From Fidelibacterota bacterium (GTDB taxonomy: Bacteria; Marinisomatota; Marinisomatia; Marinisomatales; UBA8229): a stretch of DNA of 17,825 nucleotides. This document shows positions 1 to 6,484 of this stretch, piece by piece. The stretch covers positions 1-17,825 of the forward strand of contig NYYF01000020.1 of assembly GCA_002686675.1 (NCBI GenBank), written 5' to 3'. Positions within the stretch are counted from its first letter, which is position 1, and each line of letters starts with the position of its first letter. A program made the translations under genes and the position numbers. The notes beneath the pieces were generated by a model. The model saw nothing but the letters and a program-made list of their open reading frames with translations. It made no database searches and was not told the origin of the DNA.

Positions 1-224
1 CCATGGCTGGCGTTTTCCTTGGCTGTCATTTTGCCTGCTTTTTCAGCGCAGTTAAATTAACATCAATTGCTAACGCTACAATTTTAGGAACAGTTGCTCC
101 GGTTTTTACCGTTCTTATAGAGGCCGTGTTCTTGAAAAGAGAATTATTTAAACAGGTGCTCTTTGGTATCTTCTTTGCTCTTGCAGGGGCCCTTGTAATT
201 CATGGTGGGGGGGGTCCGTCTTAG
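1..224 (+). pseudogene. EamA/DMT-family transporter, first part (cut by window edge and frameshifted)
   Basis: This frame encodes the end of the first and start of the middle part of a drug/metabolite (EamA) transporter, a ten-helix inner-membrane permease family whose substrates cannot be told from sequence. The visible residues include the family-typical stretch TSIANATILGTVAPVFTVL followed by a helix ending ALVIHGGG. The frame is open to the left edge, so the true start lies outside the window; the ATG at position 3 is internal. The frame runs into a run of eight G at 207-214 and stops at TAG 222-224. The missing second half continues in another frame from about position 215. One extra G would join the two halves into a normal protein. 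The break could be a real mutation, a phase-variable switch or a base-calling error. Confidence 0.75.
207..214 (+). repeat. Run of eight G at the transporter frameshift
   Basis: Eight consecutive G lie exactly where the EamA reading frame is lost. With nine G the codons read H-G-G-G-G-S-V-L-E-N-N-A-F-G-N-A-L-A-L-L-G, a smooth transition into the second half of the transporter. Such homopolymers are typical sites of slipped-strand mispairing and also of sequencing error. Confidence 0.85.
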
Positions 225-682
225 AAAACAATGCGTTCGGGAACGCGCTGGCTTTGCTTGGGTCTTTTTTTATCGCCCTCGTTTTCGTTCTTTCAGAAAA
301 AATCAGGAGAAACACCTCAACTGTTATCTATTGCAGAACCCTTTATTTTTCTGCATCCTGTGCTCTTTTTGTCCTCTCCTCTGTTTTGGGTGGTGCCGTG
401 TTTTCTTTCACACAAACAGATTTTAGTTTGTTCTTCATCCTTGCGGCAATACCCACAATAATGGGCCACTCTGTATTAAGCTATGTTGTTCGGTTTGTTT
501 CCCCCTCCTCTGTTGCCGCTGTTCCGCTTGGAGAGCCTTTCCTTGCTTCTTTTTTTGCTTGGATTCTTTTTGCTGAACAGATACACACCCTAACTTGTTT
601 TGGCGGAATTCTTGTTTTTTTAGGGCTTTACCTTACTCTTTCTGGGGGCGCTATAAATCAACACCATCATAAAGCTGTGTAA
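215..682 (+). pseudogene. EamA/DMT-family transporter, second half (out of frame with the first)
   Basis: This is the C-terminal EamA repeat of the transporter that begins at the left edge. Reading from 215 the protein starts SVLENNAFGNALALLGSFF and shows about five hydrophobic helices, including the family-typical end VPLGEPFLASFFAWILF followed by a last helix FGGILVFLGLYLTL. The only start codons available are internal (TTG at 254, for example), so as sequenced this half is unlikely to be translated efficiently unless the ribosome shifts frame at the G run. The stop TAA at 680-682 lies inside the convergent acyltransferase gene, giving a 32-base tail-to-tail overlap. The length and sequence of this half show no other damage, which argues for a recent or reversible lesion. 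Confidence 0.75.
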
Positions 683-1364
683 CTTTAGGGTTTGGTGAAA
701 AAACCCCTCGCTGTTCTTTGGGAAGAAGAGCTGCTATTCGGCACATGGCTTCATTCCCTATTTCCAAAAGACAGCCTTCCCTTTTCTTCCTGTTCTTGGG
801 TAATAAAAATGGACCGAACGACCTTCCAATGTTAATCGTCACCTTCGGCTTAATTCCCCTAAATAGCTGCTTCCAGACGTTTTCTAATCCGAAAACACCT
901 ATTGGGAGCATTCTTGATTCTGTTAGCGCAGAAAGATATGCGGCTCCATTTTTTGCCGGTCTCAATTTTGAGGATGTTGATGTCCCTTCTGGGAAAATGC
1001 CCAGTATTTCGTTGTCTTTTAGTGCTCTTATGGCACGCTTTATTGTAGACGGTGCCAGCGCTTTTCGGTTTGTTGGAATAAATCCATATATAAACGGTGC
1101 CCATATAAAATACCATTTTATTTTTTGATCGCTCGCCGCAAGAAAGCTAATCGGCTTTTGAACAGCATGTATAACAAACACAGGATCTACATAACTAAAG
1201 TGGTTTATTATTATTATAAACGGGCCTTCTCTGGGAATGTTTTCTCTGCCACAAACCTTTGTTTTCGTAAGCATAGAAACTATGAACGTTGCCAGATAGC
1301 CTAAAAAGTAACGAATAAAAGCCGGGCGGGGGCGTAAACGTTCTATTGTGTTTTTTTTTGACAA
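651..1364 (-). CDS. plsC: 1-acyl-sn-glycerol-3-phosphate acyltransferase (PlsC-like)
   Basis: The 237-residue product belongs to the lysophospholipid acyltransferase family, which transfers an acyl chain to lysophosphatidic acid to make phosphatidic acid at the inner membrane. Visible signatures are the catalytic HX4D motif (NHFSYVD, His55 and Asp60) and the substrate-binding FPEGT motif at residues 124-128. A hydrophobic segment at about residues 16-32 (YFLGYLATFIVSML) would anchor it to the membrane. The chosen start is TTG at 1364-1362, because the frame is closed by a TAA shortly upstream and no ATG precedes the conserved part; no good Shine-Dalgarno sequence is seen. It lies downstream of dnaA on the same strand, 121 bases away, with a candidate promoter of its own. 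Family members vary in acyl acceptor, so the exact substrate is inferred. Confidence 0.88.
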   Translation of the reverse strand: MSKKNTIERLRPRPAFIRYFLGYLATFIVSMLTKTKVCGRENIPREGPFIIIINHFSYVDPVFVIHAVQKPISFLAASDQKIKWYFIWAPFIYGFIPTNRKALAPSTIKRAIRALKDNEILGIFPEGTSTSSKLRPAKNGAAYLSALTESRMLPIGVFGLENVWKQLFRGIKPKVTINIGRSFGPFLLPKNRKKREGCLLEIGNEAMCRIAALLPKEQRGVFSPNPKVTQLYDGVDL

Positions 1365-1429
1365 AAGAAGGGTGCTGCGATATTATTTAATACTGATTAC
1401 ATAAAAGAATTATTGGTTTAGAAAACCTT

Positions 1430-1458
1430 TGTATATAATTTAAATAAAAAACGGACAA
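1430..1458 (-). promoter_or_regulatory. Candidate promoter of the plsC-like gene
   Basis: On the minus strand TTGTCC (1458-1453) and TATACA (1435-1430) are separated by 17 bases, a fair match to a sigma-70 promoter. Transcription would start about 60 bases before the TTG start codon. No convincing terminator separates it from dnaA, so read-through from dnaA is also possible. Confidence 0.4.
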
Positions 1459-1485
1459 AAAGGAAACACCCGCCAAGAGCTTTTT

Positions 1486-2829
1486 TCAGCTTAAAATATA
1501 GCTAAATTCTTTTTTAAGAGAGTTTACGGTTTTTCTTATTCGTGGTTCCTTTTCAATTCTTTTCTCTATGTTTTTATAGGCATACATGATTGTTGTGTGA
1601 TCTCTTCCACCCAAAAACATACCAATATTTACAAGCGTACTTCCCAATATGTCCCGACACAAGTATGCTGACAATTGACGTGCTTCCGCAATCTTTCTCT
1701 CTCTTCCTTTCCCAACAATTTTATCTTCTGGTACTTTTGTGAAGTTTGATACCCGTTTAACAATCTCCTGAATTGTTAATTCCGTAGCGAGGCTTCTGCC
1801 TTTTCTTTCAATAATAACATTTTTAGCCAGATCTAAGTTAATATCCGTTTTCGTAAGAGAAGAGCGTGCCAAGAGTCTTATCACCGTGCTTTCAAGCTCC
1901 CTAACATTGTCTTTTATATGTGTTGCTATAAGCTCTATTACATCATAAGAAAGGGCAAGCCCGCTTTGTTCTGCTTTTTCCATTAATATTGCCACCCTTG
2001 TTTCAAAATCGGGGGGCTGTACATCAACAGCAAGGCCAGATTCAAATCTGGACAAAAGCCTTTCCTTTAGTCCTTTCATTTCTGTGGGATATTTATCTGC
2101 CGTTAAAACAACCTGTTTCCCGTTTTGATATAGTTCATTAAACGTGTGAAAAAACTGTTCCTGTGTCTGCTCTTTTCCCTGAAGAAACTGTATGTCGTCT
2201 ATAAGCAAAACGTCTGCTTTTCTATAATATTGTGAAAAGGTGATTGTGTTGTTTTTTTGTATGCTTGAAATAAAATCAATTGTAAACCTTTCGCTTGTGG
2301 CTCCTACGGTGTTTAGCTTCGGATGGTTTTCGTTTATTTGATTTCCTATGGCGTTGAGAAGGTGGGTTTTTCCCAGCCCCACACCCCCATAAATTACCAA
2401 GGGATTAAATCCTTTTTGTCCTGGAAATTCGCTCACTGAGGTGCTTGCTGCCTTTGCAAACTGATTACAGCCCCCCTCGATAAAGTTAGAGAAAACATAT
2501 TTTTTGTTTAAGTTTGTTTTTTTTTGAGTGGGTGCCTCTTTTTTGTATTGCGTTATTTTTTCTGCTTTATTTGAGATATTTTCAATGCCTATTGTGAACT
2601 GAATTTTAATTTCTTCTTTTAGTTTTTCCTTTATTATTTTTTCAAATTGATTTTTATAGTGTGTTTCTATCCATTCATAAAAAAACTGATTTGGTAGCTC
2701 TAAAACGAGACTGTTTCTGTTTAAAGCGATTGGCTTAACTGGCTCTATCCAGGTATTAAACATTCTTTCGTTTGTTGTTTCTTTTATTTCTTTTTTAAGT
2801 TTATTCCAGAGAGTTTTATACGACAACAT
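1486..2829 (-). CDS. dnaA: Chromosomal replication initiator protein DnaA
   Basis: DnaA is the AAA+ ATPase that binds DnaA boxes, melts the origin and loads the helicase machinery. All four domains are present: an N-terminal oligomerisation domain (LWNKLKKEI...NTWIEPVKP), a short linker, the AAA+ core, and the C-terminal DNA-binding domain. Counting from the ATG at 2829, the product is 447 residues, with Walker A GGVGLGKT at about 148-155, Walker B LLIDDIQF at about 208-215, and the DnaA signature GRDHTTIMYAYKNI from about residue 408. I prefer this ATG; a GTG four codons upstream (2841) is in frame and equally possible. Both candidate starts have GGAAAAC just upstream, because the sequence there is a direct repeat that also forms two DnaA boxes on the opposite strand. 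This suggests autoregulation. It is transcribed away from rpmH. dnaN is not adjacent but 11 kb away, which is unusual. Confidence 0.97.
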   Translation of the reverse strand: MLSYKTLWNKLKKEIKETTNERMFNTWIEPVKPIALNRNSLVLELPNQFFYEWIETHYKNQFEKIIKEKLKEEIKIQFTIGIENISNKAEKITQYKKEAPTQKKTNLNKKYVFSNFIEGGCNQFAKAASTSVSEFPGQKGFNPLVIYGGVGLGKTHLLNAIGNQINENHPKLNTVGATSERFTIDFISSIQKNNTITFSQYYRKADVLLIDDIQFLQGKEQTQEQFFHTFNELYQNGKQVVLTADKYPTEMKGLKERLLSRFESGLAVDVQPPDFETRVAILMEKAEQSGLALSYDVIELIATHIKDNVRELESTVIRLLARSSLTKTDINLDLAKNVIIERKGRSLATELTIQEIVKRVSNFTKVPEDKIVGKGRERKIAEARQLSAYLCRDILGSTLVNIGMFLGGRDHTTIMYAYKNIEKRIEKEPRIRKTVNSLKKEFSYILS

Positions 2830-2833
2830 TTGG

Positions 2834-2842
2834 TTTTCCACA
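2834..2842 (+). promoter_or_regulatory. DnaA box 1 at the dnaA start
   Basis: TTTTCCACA matches the relaxed DnaA-box consensus TTWTNCACA at every position. It ends in the region where the dnaA ribosome would bind and overlaps the alternative GTG start codon. It is one of two copies with 11-base periodicity. Confidence 0.7.
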
Positions 2843-2844
2843 AG

Positions 2845-2853
2845 TTTTCCACA
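2845..2853 (+). promoter_or_regulatory. DnaA box 2 at the dnaA start
   Basis: A second TTTTCCACA lies two bases after the first, in the same orientation, so the two boxes are one DNA helical turn apart. This favours cooperative DnaA binding on one face of the helix. The site sits between the candidate dnaA -10 element and the start codon. Confidence 0.7.
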
Positions 2854-2874
2854 TTGGTTTGTTTCTTATAATCT

Positions 2875-2903
2875 ATTATAATTTATAAACAGAACACAAT
2901 AGT
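2875..2903 (-). promoter_or_regulatory. Weak candidate dnaA promoter
   Basis: TATAAT on the minus strand (2880-2875) is a perfect -10 element about 46 bases before the dnaA ATG. No good -35 element is visible at the expected distance (ACTATT at 2903-2898). The -10 lies in a perfect inverted repeat, TTATAAT-CT-ATTATAA (2866-2881). DnaA bound at 2834-2853 would sit in the early transcribed region. The 165-base divergent gap to rpmH is otherwise AT-rich with no gene seen. Confidence 0.3.
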
Positions 2904-2997
2904 CATTCGTTTTATTTAACTCTATAGTAATATAAAAAATCTCCTTTTTGTTGTTTGTTCTATTTGTTTTTAATTTCAAGGTTTAAACAATAAAAAT

Positions 2998-3001
2998 GGA
3001 G
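2998..3001 (+). promoter_or_regulatory. Ribosome binding site of rpmH
   Basis: GGAG lies five bases before the rpmH ATG at 3007, an ideal spacing. Clear Shine-Dalgarno sequences are rare in this window, so this one supports the start and suggests strong translation. Confidence 0.6.
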
Positions 3002-3006
3002 ACAAG

Positions 3007-3141
3007 ATGAAGCGTACATATCAACCCAGCAACCGAAAAAGAAAAAACAAGCACGGCTTTCGTACCAGGATGGCATCCGTCGGGGGGCGTCGTGTTTTAT
3101 CAAGAAGAAGAAAAAGGGGGAGAAAGTCTGTCTCGGCATAA
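3007..3141 (+). CDS. rpmH: 50S ribosomal protein L34
   Basis: The 44-residue product, very rich in Arg and Lys, begins [20 protein letters not shown] and continues [20 protein letters not shown], matching ribosomal protein L34 along its whole length. L34 is a small rRNA-binding protein of the large subunit. The ATG has a good ribosome binding site (GGAG, five bases away). The gene is divergent from dnaA and leads a tightly packed plus-strand run; yidD starts five bases after its stop. In most bacteria rnpA (RNase P protein) comes next, and it is missing here. Confidence 0.97.
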   Translation: MKRTYQPSNRKRKNKHGFRTRMASVGGRRVLSRRRKRGRKSVSA

Positions 3142-3146
3142 ATCCT

Positions 3147-3389
3147 ATGTTAAAGAAGTCTTTCTTGTTTATTTGCAGGGCCCCCAACAGCCTGGGTGTA
3201 GGCATGATTGTTCTGTACAAAGCCTGTCTTTCTCCTTTTTTGGGGCAGAACTGTAGGTTTTCCCCCCCCTGTTCTAGCTATGCACTCTCTGCTCTAAAAG
3301 AAAAAAACTTTCCGCGCGCCATAATTGCTATAGCTAGGCGCATGCTAAAGTGCCACCCCTTTCATAGTGGGGGCTATGACCCTTTATAA
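3147..3389 (+). CDS. yidD: Membrane protein insertion efficiency factor YidD
   Basis: YidD is a small membrane-associated protein that helps YidC-dependent insertion of inner-membrane proteins. The 80-residue product has the family hallmarks: a hydrophobic amphipathic start (VLYKACLSPFLG), the cysteine-rich signature CRFSPPCSSYALSAL, and the C-terminal RMLKCHPFHSGGYDPL. It starts five bases after rpmH and stops three bases before yidC, so translational coupling is likely; no clear ribosome binding site is seen. An in-frame ATG at codon 19 or 20 (GMIVLYK) is a less likely alternative start, because known YidD proteins have about 15-20 residues before this point. The location between rpmH and yidC is canonical apart from the missing rnpA. 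Confidence 0.93.
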   Translation: MLKKSFLFICRAPNSLGVGMIVLYKACLSPFLGQNCRFSPPCSSYALSALKEKNFPRAIIAIARRMLKCHPFHSGGYDPL

Positions 3390-3392
3390 GCT

Positions 3393-5090
3393 ATGGACAG
3401 AAACACAATTACCGCCTTTTTATTTATAGCCATAATTTTAATTTTATATCCCCTCTATTTAGAATTTATCACACCGGAAAAAATTAAAACACCAGATGGA
3501 AACATACAAACAAGCAGCCAGTATGAGATAGCCACAGAAAAAACAACAGAAAAAACAGAAACAGAAAACGCAAAAGAGAGAGCCGACGATCGCTATGCTG
3601 TTTATGATTTGCCTGCTGAAGAAAAAAATATAACAATTAATTCAAACCTCTACCAGGCAACAGTTTCAACCCTCGGCGGTGGATCAATTGTTTCTTTTAG
3701 GTTAAAACACCATCTTCTGAAAAACGACTCCACCGTGAACCTAATTGACGACAAGAACAAAAGAAATTTATATTTAAGCTTCGTTTCTATCGATGGAGAT
3801 CTAATTGTACTAAAAAAGCCGTGGGAAACTGACGTGTCACTTAAAAAAATTGACGTCACAGAAAAAAGCGAAACAATAACGTTTCAACAGAAAGTTATTT
3901 ACAACAACCAAAACTATTTAATCGAAAAAAGCCTCACCTTTTATCCAAACAGCTACAGTATAGACCTGTTTTTAAACCTGTCTGAATTATCAGACATTAT
4001 TCACCTTGGAAACTATGCCGTGACATGGAGCGGCGGCCTGCCGCAAACAGAAAACAACCCACAAGATGAGTTGACTTATTTTGGGGGTTATGTTTATCAA
4101 GCAGGAAAACCATACGCTTTCGAAAAACTATCTTCAGGAATAAAGAACGACCCCTCATATTGGGGTAAGGTTTCCGGAAATACAGACTGGGTAGCTGTTC
4201 GCTCAAAATATTTTGTTTCTGCTCTCATTCCAGAGACAGGGACAGGGCCGGTGGAGGTTAACCTGGGGAAAGCAAATGACAACCAAAACGTTTATAATTA
4301 CAAGGCTCATTTTCAAGCAAACGATCCCGGCTCCAGGCTTTCTTTATATTTGGGACCATTAGAATACAAGAGAATTAAAGACCTTGACGTGGGCCTTTCT
4401 TCATTGATGAATTTTGGCATTGCACCTATCCGGCCAATCAGCAAGGGTGTCTTGTGGTTATTAAAATTCTTACATCAGTTTATACCCAACTATGGTGTCG
4501 TTTTAGTCCTGTTTTCCATCCTTATAAAAATACTCGTTTATCCTTTAACCAAAAAAAGCTACCAGTCAACAAAAGAAATGCAAGCAATTCAGCCCCTTGT
4601 GGCAGATCTAAAAGAAAAACACAAAAAGGACCCCACCAAACTAAACAAAGCAACTATGGCCCTTTATAAAGCACACGGCGTAAACCCCCTTGGGGGGTGT
4701 CTTCCTCTGTTATTACAAATGCCACTATTGTTTGCTCTTTTTCAAGTCTTTCGATCGACAATTGAGCTTCGAAACGCCCCCTTTGTCTTTTGGATTAATG
4801 ACCTTTCCAGTCCTGATATTATTTATCACCTCCCCTTTTCTCTTCCTGTTTATGGTGGTCATATTGCTGTTTTGCCTCTCGTTATGGGGGTTACTATGTT
4901 TCTTCAACAAAAAATGATGCCGACACAGGCCTCCGGACAACAAAAGTTTATGTCTTATTTTATGACCGGTTTTTTTATTTTACTTTTTAATAATTTTCCT
5001 TCCGGTTTAAATCTTTATTACACATTGTTTAATGTTTTTACTATTCTTCAGCAAAAATTTCTCACGCCCTCACAACAGCCCACCAAGTAG
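3393..5090 (+). CDS. yidC: Membrane protein insertase YidC
   Basis: YidC inserts and folds inner-membrane proteins, alone or with SecYEG. The 565-residue product has the layout seen in two-membrane bacteria: an N-terminal membrane anchor (residues 5-25, ITAFLFIAIILILYPLYLEF), a charged linker rich in Glu and Thr, a large periplasmic beta domain (about 70-340), and the conserved C-terminal insertase core with five helices (from about 365). Lys379 in the helix VLFSILIKILVYPLTKKS takes the place of the positively charged residue in the hydrophilic groove of the family. The core continues with NPLGGCLPLLLQMP and ends FNNFPSGLNLYYTLFNVFTILQQ; the tail after it is short. The start ATG lies three bases after the yidD stop, and mnmE follows after 15 bases. 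Confidence 0.97.
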   Translation: MDRNTITAFLFIAIILILYPLYLEFITPEKIKTPDGNIQTSSQYEIATEKTTEKTETENAKERADDRYAVYDLPAEEKNITINSNLYQATVSTLGGGSIVSFRLKHHLLKNDSTVNLIDDKNKRNLYLSFVSIDGDLIVLKKPWETDVSLKKIDVTEKSETITFQQKVIYNNQNYLIEKSLTFYPNSYSIDLFLNLSELSDIIHLGNYAVTWSGGLPQTENNPQDELTYFGGYVYQAGKPYAFEKLSSGIKNDPSYWGKVSGNTDWVAVRSKYFVSALIPETGTGPVEVNLGKANDNQNVYNYKAHFQANDPGSRLSLYLGPLEYKRIKDLDVGLSSLMNFGIAPIRPISKGVLWLLKFLHQFIPNYGVVLVLFSILIKILVYPLTKKSYQSTKEMQAIQPLVADLKEKHKKDPTKLNKATMALYKAHGVNPLGGCLPLLLQMPLLFALFQVFRSTIELRNAPFVFWINDLSSPDIIYHLPFSLPVYGGHIAVLPLVMGVTMFLQQKMMPTQASGQQKFMSYFMTGFFILLFNNFPSGLNLYYTLFNVFTILQQKFLTPSQQPTK

Positions 5091-5105
5091 ACCCTTTTAT
5101 CAACC

Positions 5106-6470
5106 ATGAGCACAGCTACAGACACAATTGTTGCGCCGGCAACACCTTTTGGCTATGGGGGCATTGCTGTTATACGCCTTAGCGGCCCTTCTTCAAAAAA
5201 CATCGCTCGTGCAATTACTTTTTTGTCGGATGGAAAAAAACCGATCTTTAAACCTCGCCAATCCATCCACGTTCTAATTGCTGAAAAAAGCGGAAAAACA
5301 TTTGATGAAGGGTTAATAACCTTCTTCAGGTCACCAAGTTCTTATACCGGGGAAGATTCTTTTGAAATTTCATGTCACGGTAACCCAACAATTGTACATA
5401 AAATAATAGGAAGGTGCTGTGAGGAGGGGGCTCGCATTGCTGAGCCCGGGGAGTTTACCCACAGATCGTTTATCAACGGAAAGATTGATCTTCTTCAGGC
5501 GGAGTCTGTCTCTTCTTTAATTTATTCAAAGTCTTCCGAAAGCGCTGCGCTAAACCACAGGATTCTTCGGGGAAAACTTTCCGATCAAATAAGGAAAATT
5601 AAAGAAAAACTCGTTGACTTATTAACACAGGTCGAGTTTGAACTTGATTTTTCTGAAGAAGATCTTCAGCCAAAACTAAGGAAAGGCGTTCTTTCTAAAA
5701 TAATAAGAATTCAAAACACAACAAAAAGTCTTTTAAATACCCGAAAAGAAGGCCGCCTATTAATGGATGGAGCCCTTGTTGTTATTGCTGGAAAACCAAA
5801 TGTCGGAAAATCAACCCTACTTAACACATTAACAAAAACAGACCGCGCTATTACAAGCCCAAAACCAGGAACAACAAGAGACAGTATTGATGTTTCTCTT
5901 TTGTTGGATGGTGTTCCTGTTCGCTTTTTTGATACTGCCGGCATCCGTAGGGGTGCCGCAGACGTGGAACGGGAAGGAATACGGCGCACAAAAAAACTTA
6001 CACAAAAAGCAGATATTGTTCTTTCCCTTTATGAATACAACAAAAACAGCACATACAAACAAAAATCTGCATATGCCCAACCGTCAATACATATAATTAA
6101 TAAAGCTGACCTGATCAAACCTAACGAACTACAGAAGCTTAAACTCCTCTTCCCTGGTTTTATGTTTGTTTCCGCCAAAAAGAGAACAGGTATTGGCGAT
6201 CTAAAAAACACAATCAAAAAAACACTGGGCGTTTCTCCTTCTCTTTCAAGCGCCACGCCTCTTACCACAACAAGACAACAAGTTGCCCTTGAGGATGTTT
6301 TTGGGTGTCTGACCACGGGAACCGGGCTTCTTCAGGATAAAAACTGTTCCTATGAGCTCCTCTCTTTTGAGCTTTCCTCTGCTTTAGATAGTATTAACTC
6401 TCTTCTTGGAATAACAACGCCAGACGAAATTATTAATAATGTTTTTAAATCGTTTTGTGTTGGAAAATAG
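5106..6470 (+). CDS. mnmE: tRNA modification GTPase MnmE
   Basis: MnmE is a GTPase that, with MnmG, modifies the wobble uridine (position 34) of certain tRNAs by adding a carboxymethylaminomethyl or aminomethyl group at C5. The 454-residue product shows the N-terminal tetrahydrofolate-binding dimerisation domain (DTIVAPATPFGYGGIAVIRLSG), a helical domain, and an inserted G domain. G motifs seen are GKPNVGKST (229-237), TTRD (256-259), DTAG (276-279), NKAD (332-335) and SAK. The C-terminus FCVGK carries the conserved catalytic-region cysteine Cys451. Length is normal for the family. It starts 15 bases after yidC without a clear ribosome binding site. Its stop codon lies at the edge of the parS palindrome, and mnmG, its partner subunit, starts six bases later in the same frame. 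Confidence 0.97.
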   Translation: MSTATDTIVAPATPFGYGGIAVIRLSGPSSKNIARAITFLSDGKKPIFKPRQSIHVLIAEKSGKTFDEGLITFFRSPSSYTGEDSFEISCHGNPTIVHKIIGRCCEEGARIAEPGEFTHRSFINGKIDLLQAESVSSLIYSKSSESAALNHRILRGKLSDQIRKIKEKLVDLLTQVEFELDFSEEDLQPKLRKGVLSKIIRIQNTTKSLLNTRKEGRLLMDGALVVIAGKPNVGKSTLLNTLTKTDRAITSPKPGTTRDSIDVSLLLDGVPVRFFDTAGIRRGAADVEREGIRRTKKLTQKADIVLSLYEYNKNSTYKQKSAYAQPSIHIINKADLIKPNELQKLKLLFPGFMFVSAKKRTGIGDLKNTIKKTLGVSPSLSSATPLTTTRQQVALEDVFGCLTTGTGLLQDKNCSYELLSFELSSALDSINSLLGITTPDEIINNVFKSFCVGK

Positions 6471-6484
6471 TTTCACGTGAAACA
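6469..6484. promoter_or_regulatory. parS: parS centromere site (ParB binding)
   Basis: The 16 bases AGTTTCACGTGAAACA match the widely conserved chromosomal parS TGTTTCACGTGAAACA at 15 positions; only the first base differs. The inner 14 bases (6470-6483) form a perfect palindrome. ParB binds such sites near the origin and loads condensin and the ParA segregation system. The site spans the last two bases of the mnmE stop codon, the gap, and the first codons of mnmG, including its GTG start. It lies about 7.2 kb from the candidate oriC. parA and parB are not in the window. Confidence 0.9.

Noticed and set aside
688..706. GGGTTT...AAACCC inverted repeat after the EamA stop as a terminator
   Set aside because: The stem has only six pairs with no T run after it, and it lies within the coding region of the opposing gene.
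718..1128. A 136-codon open frame on the plus strand opposite the plsC-like gene
   Set aside because: The minus strand carries the catalytic HX4D and FPEGT motifs; the plus-strand frame has none.
4684..4698. CCCCC-TT-GGGGG palindrome in yidC
   Set aside because: It encodes the conserved NPLGGC motif of the insertase core, and the loop would be very short.
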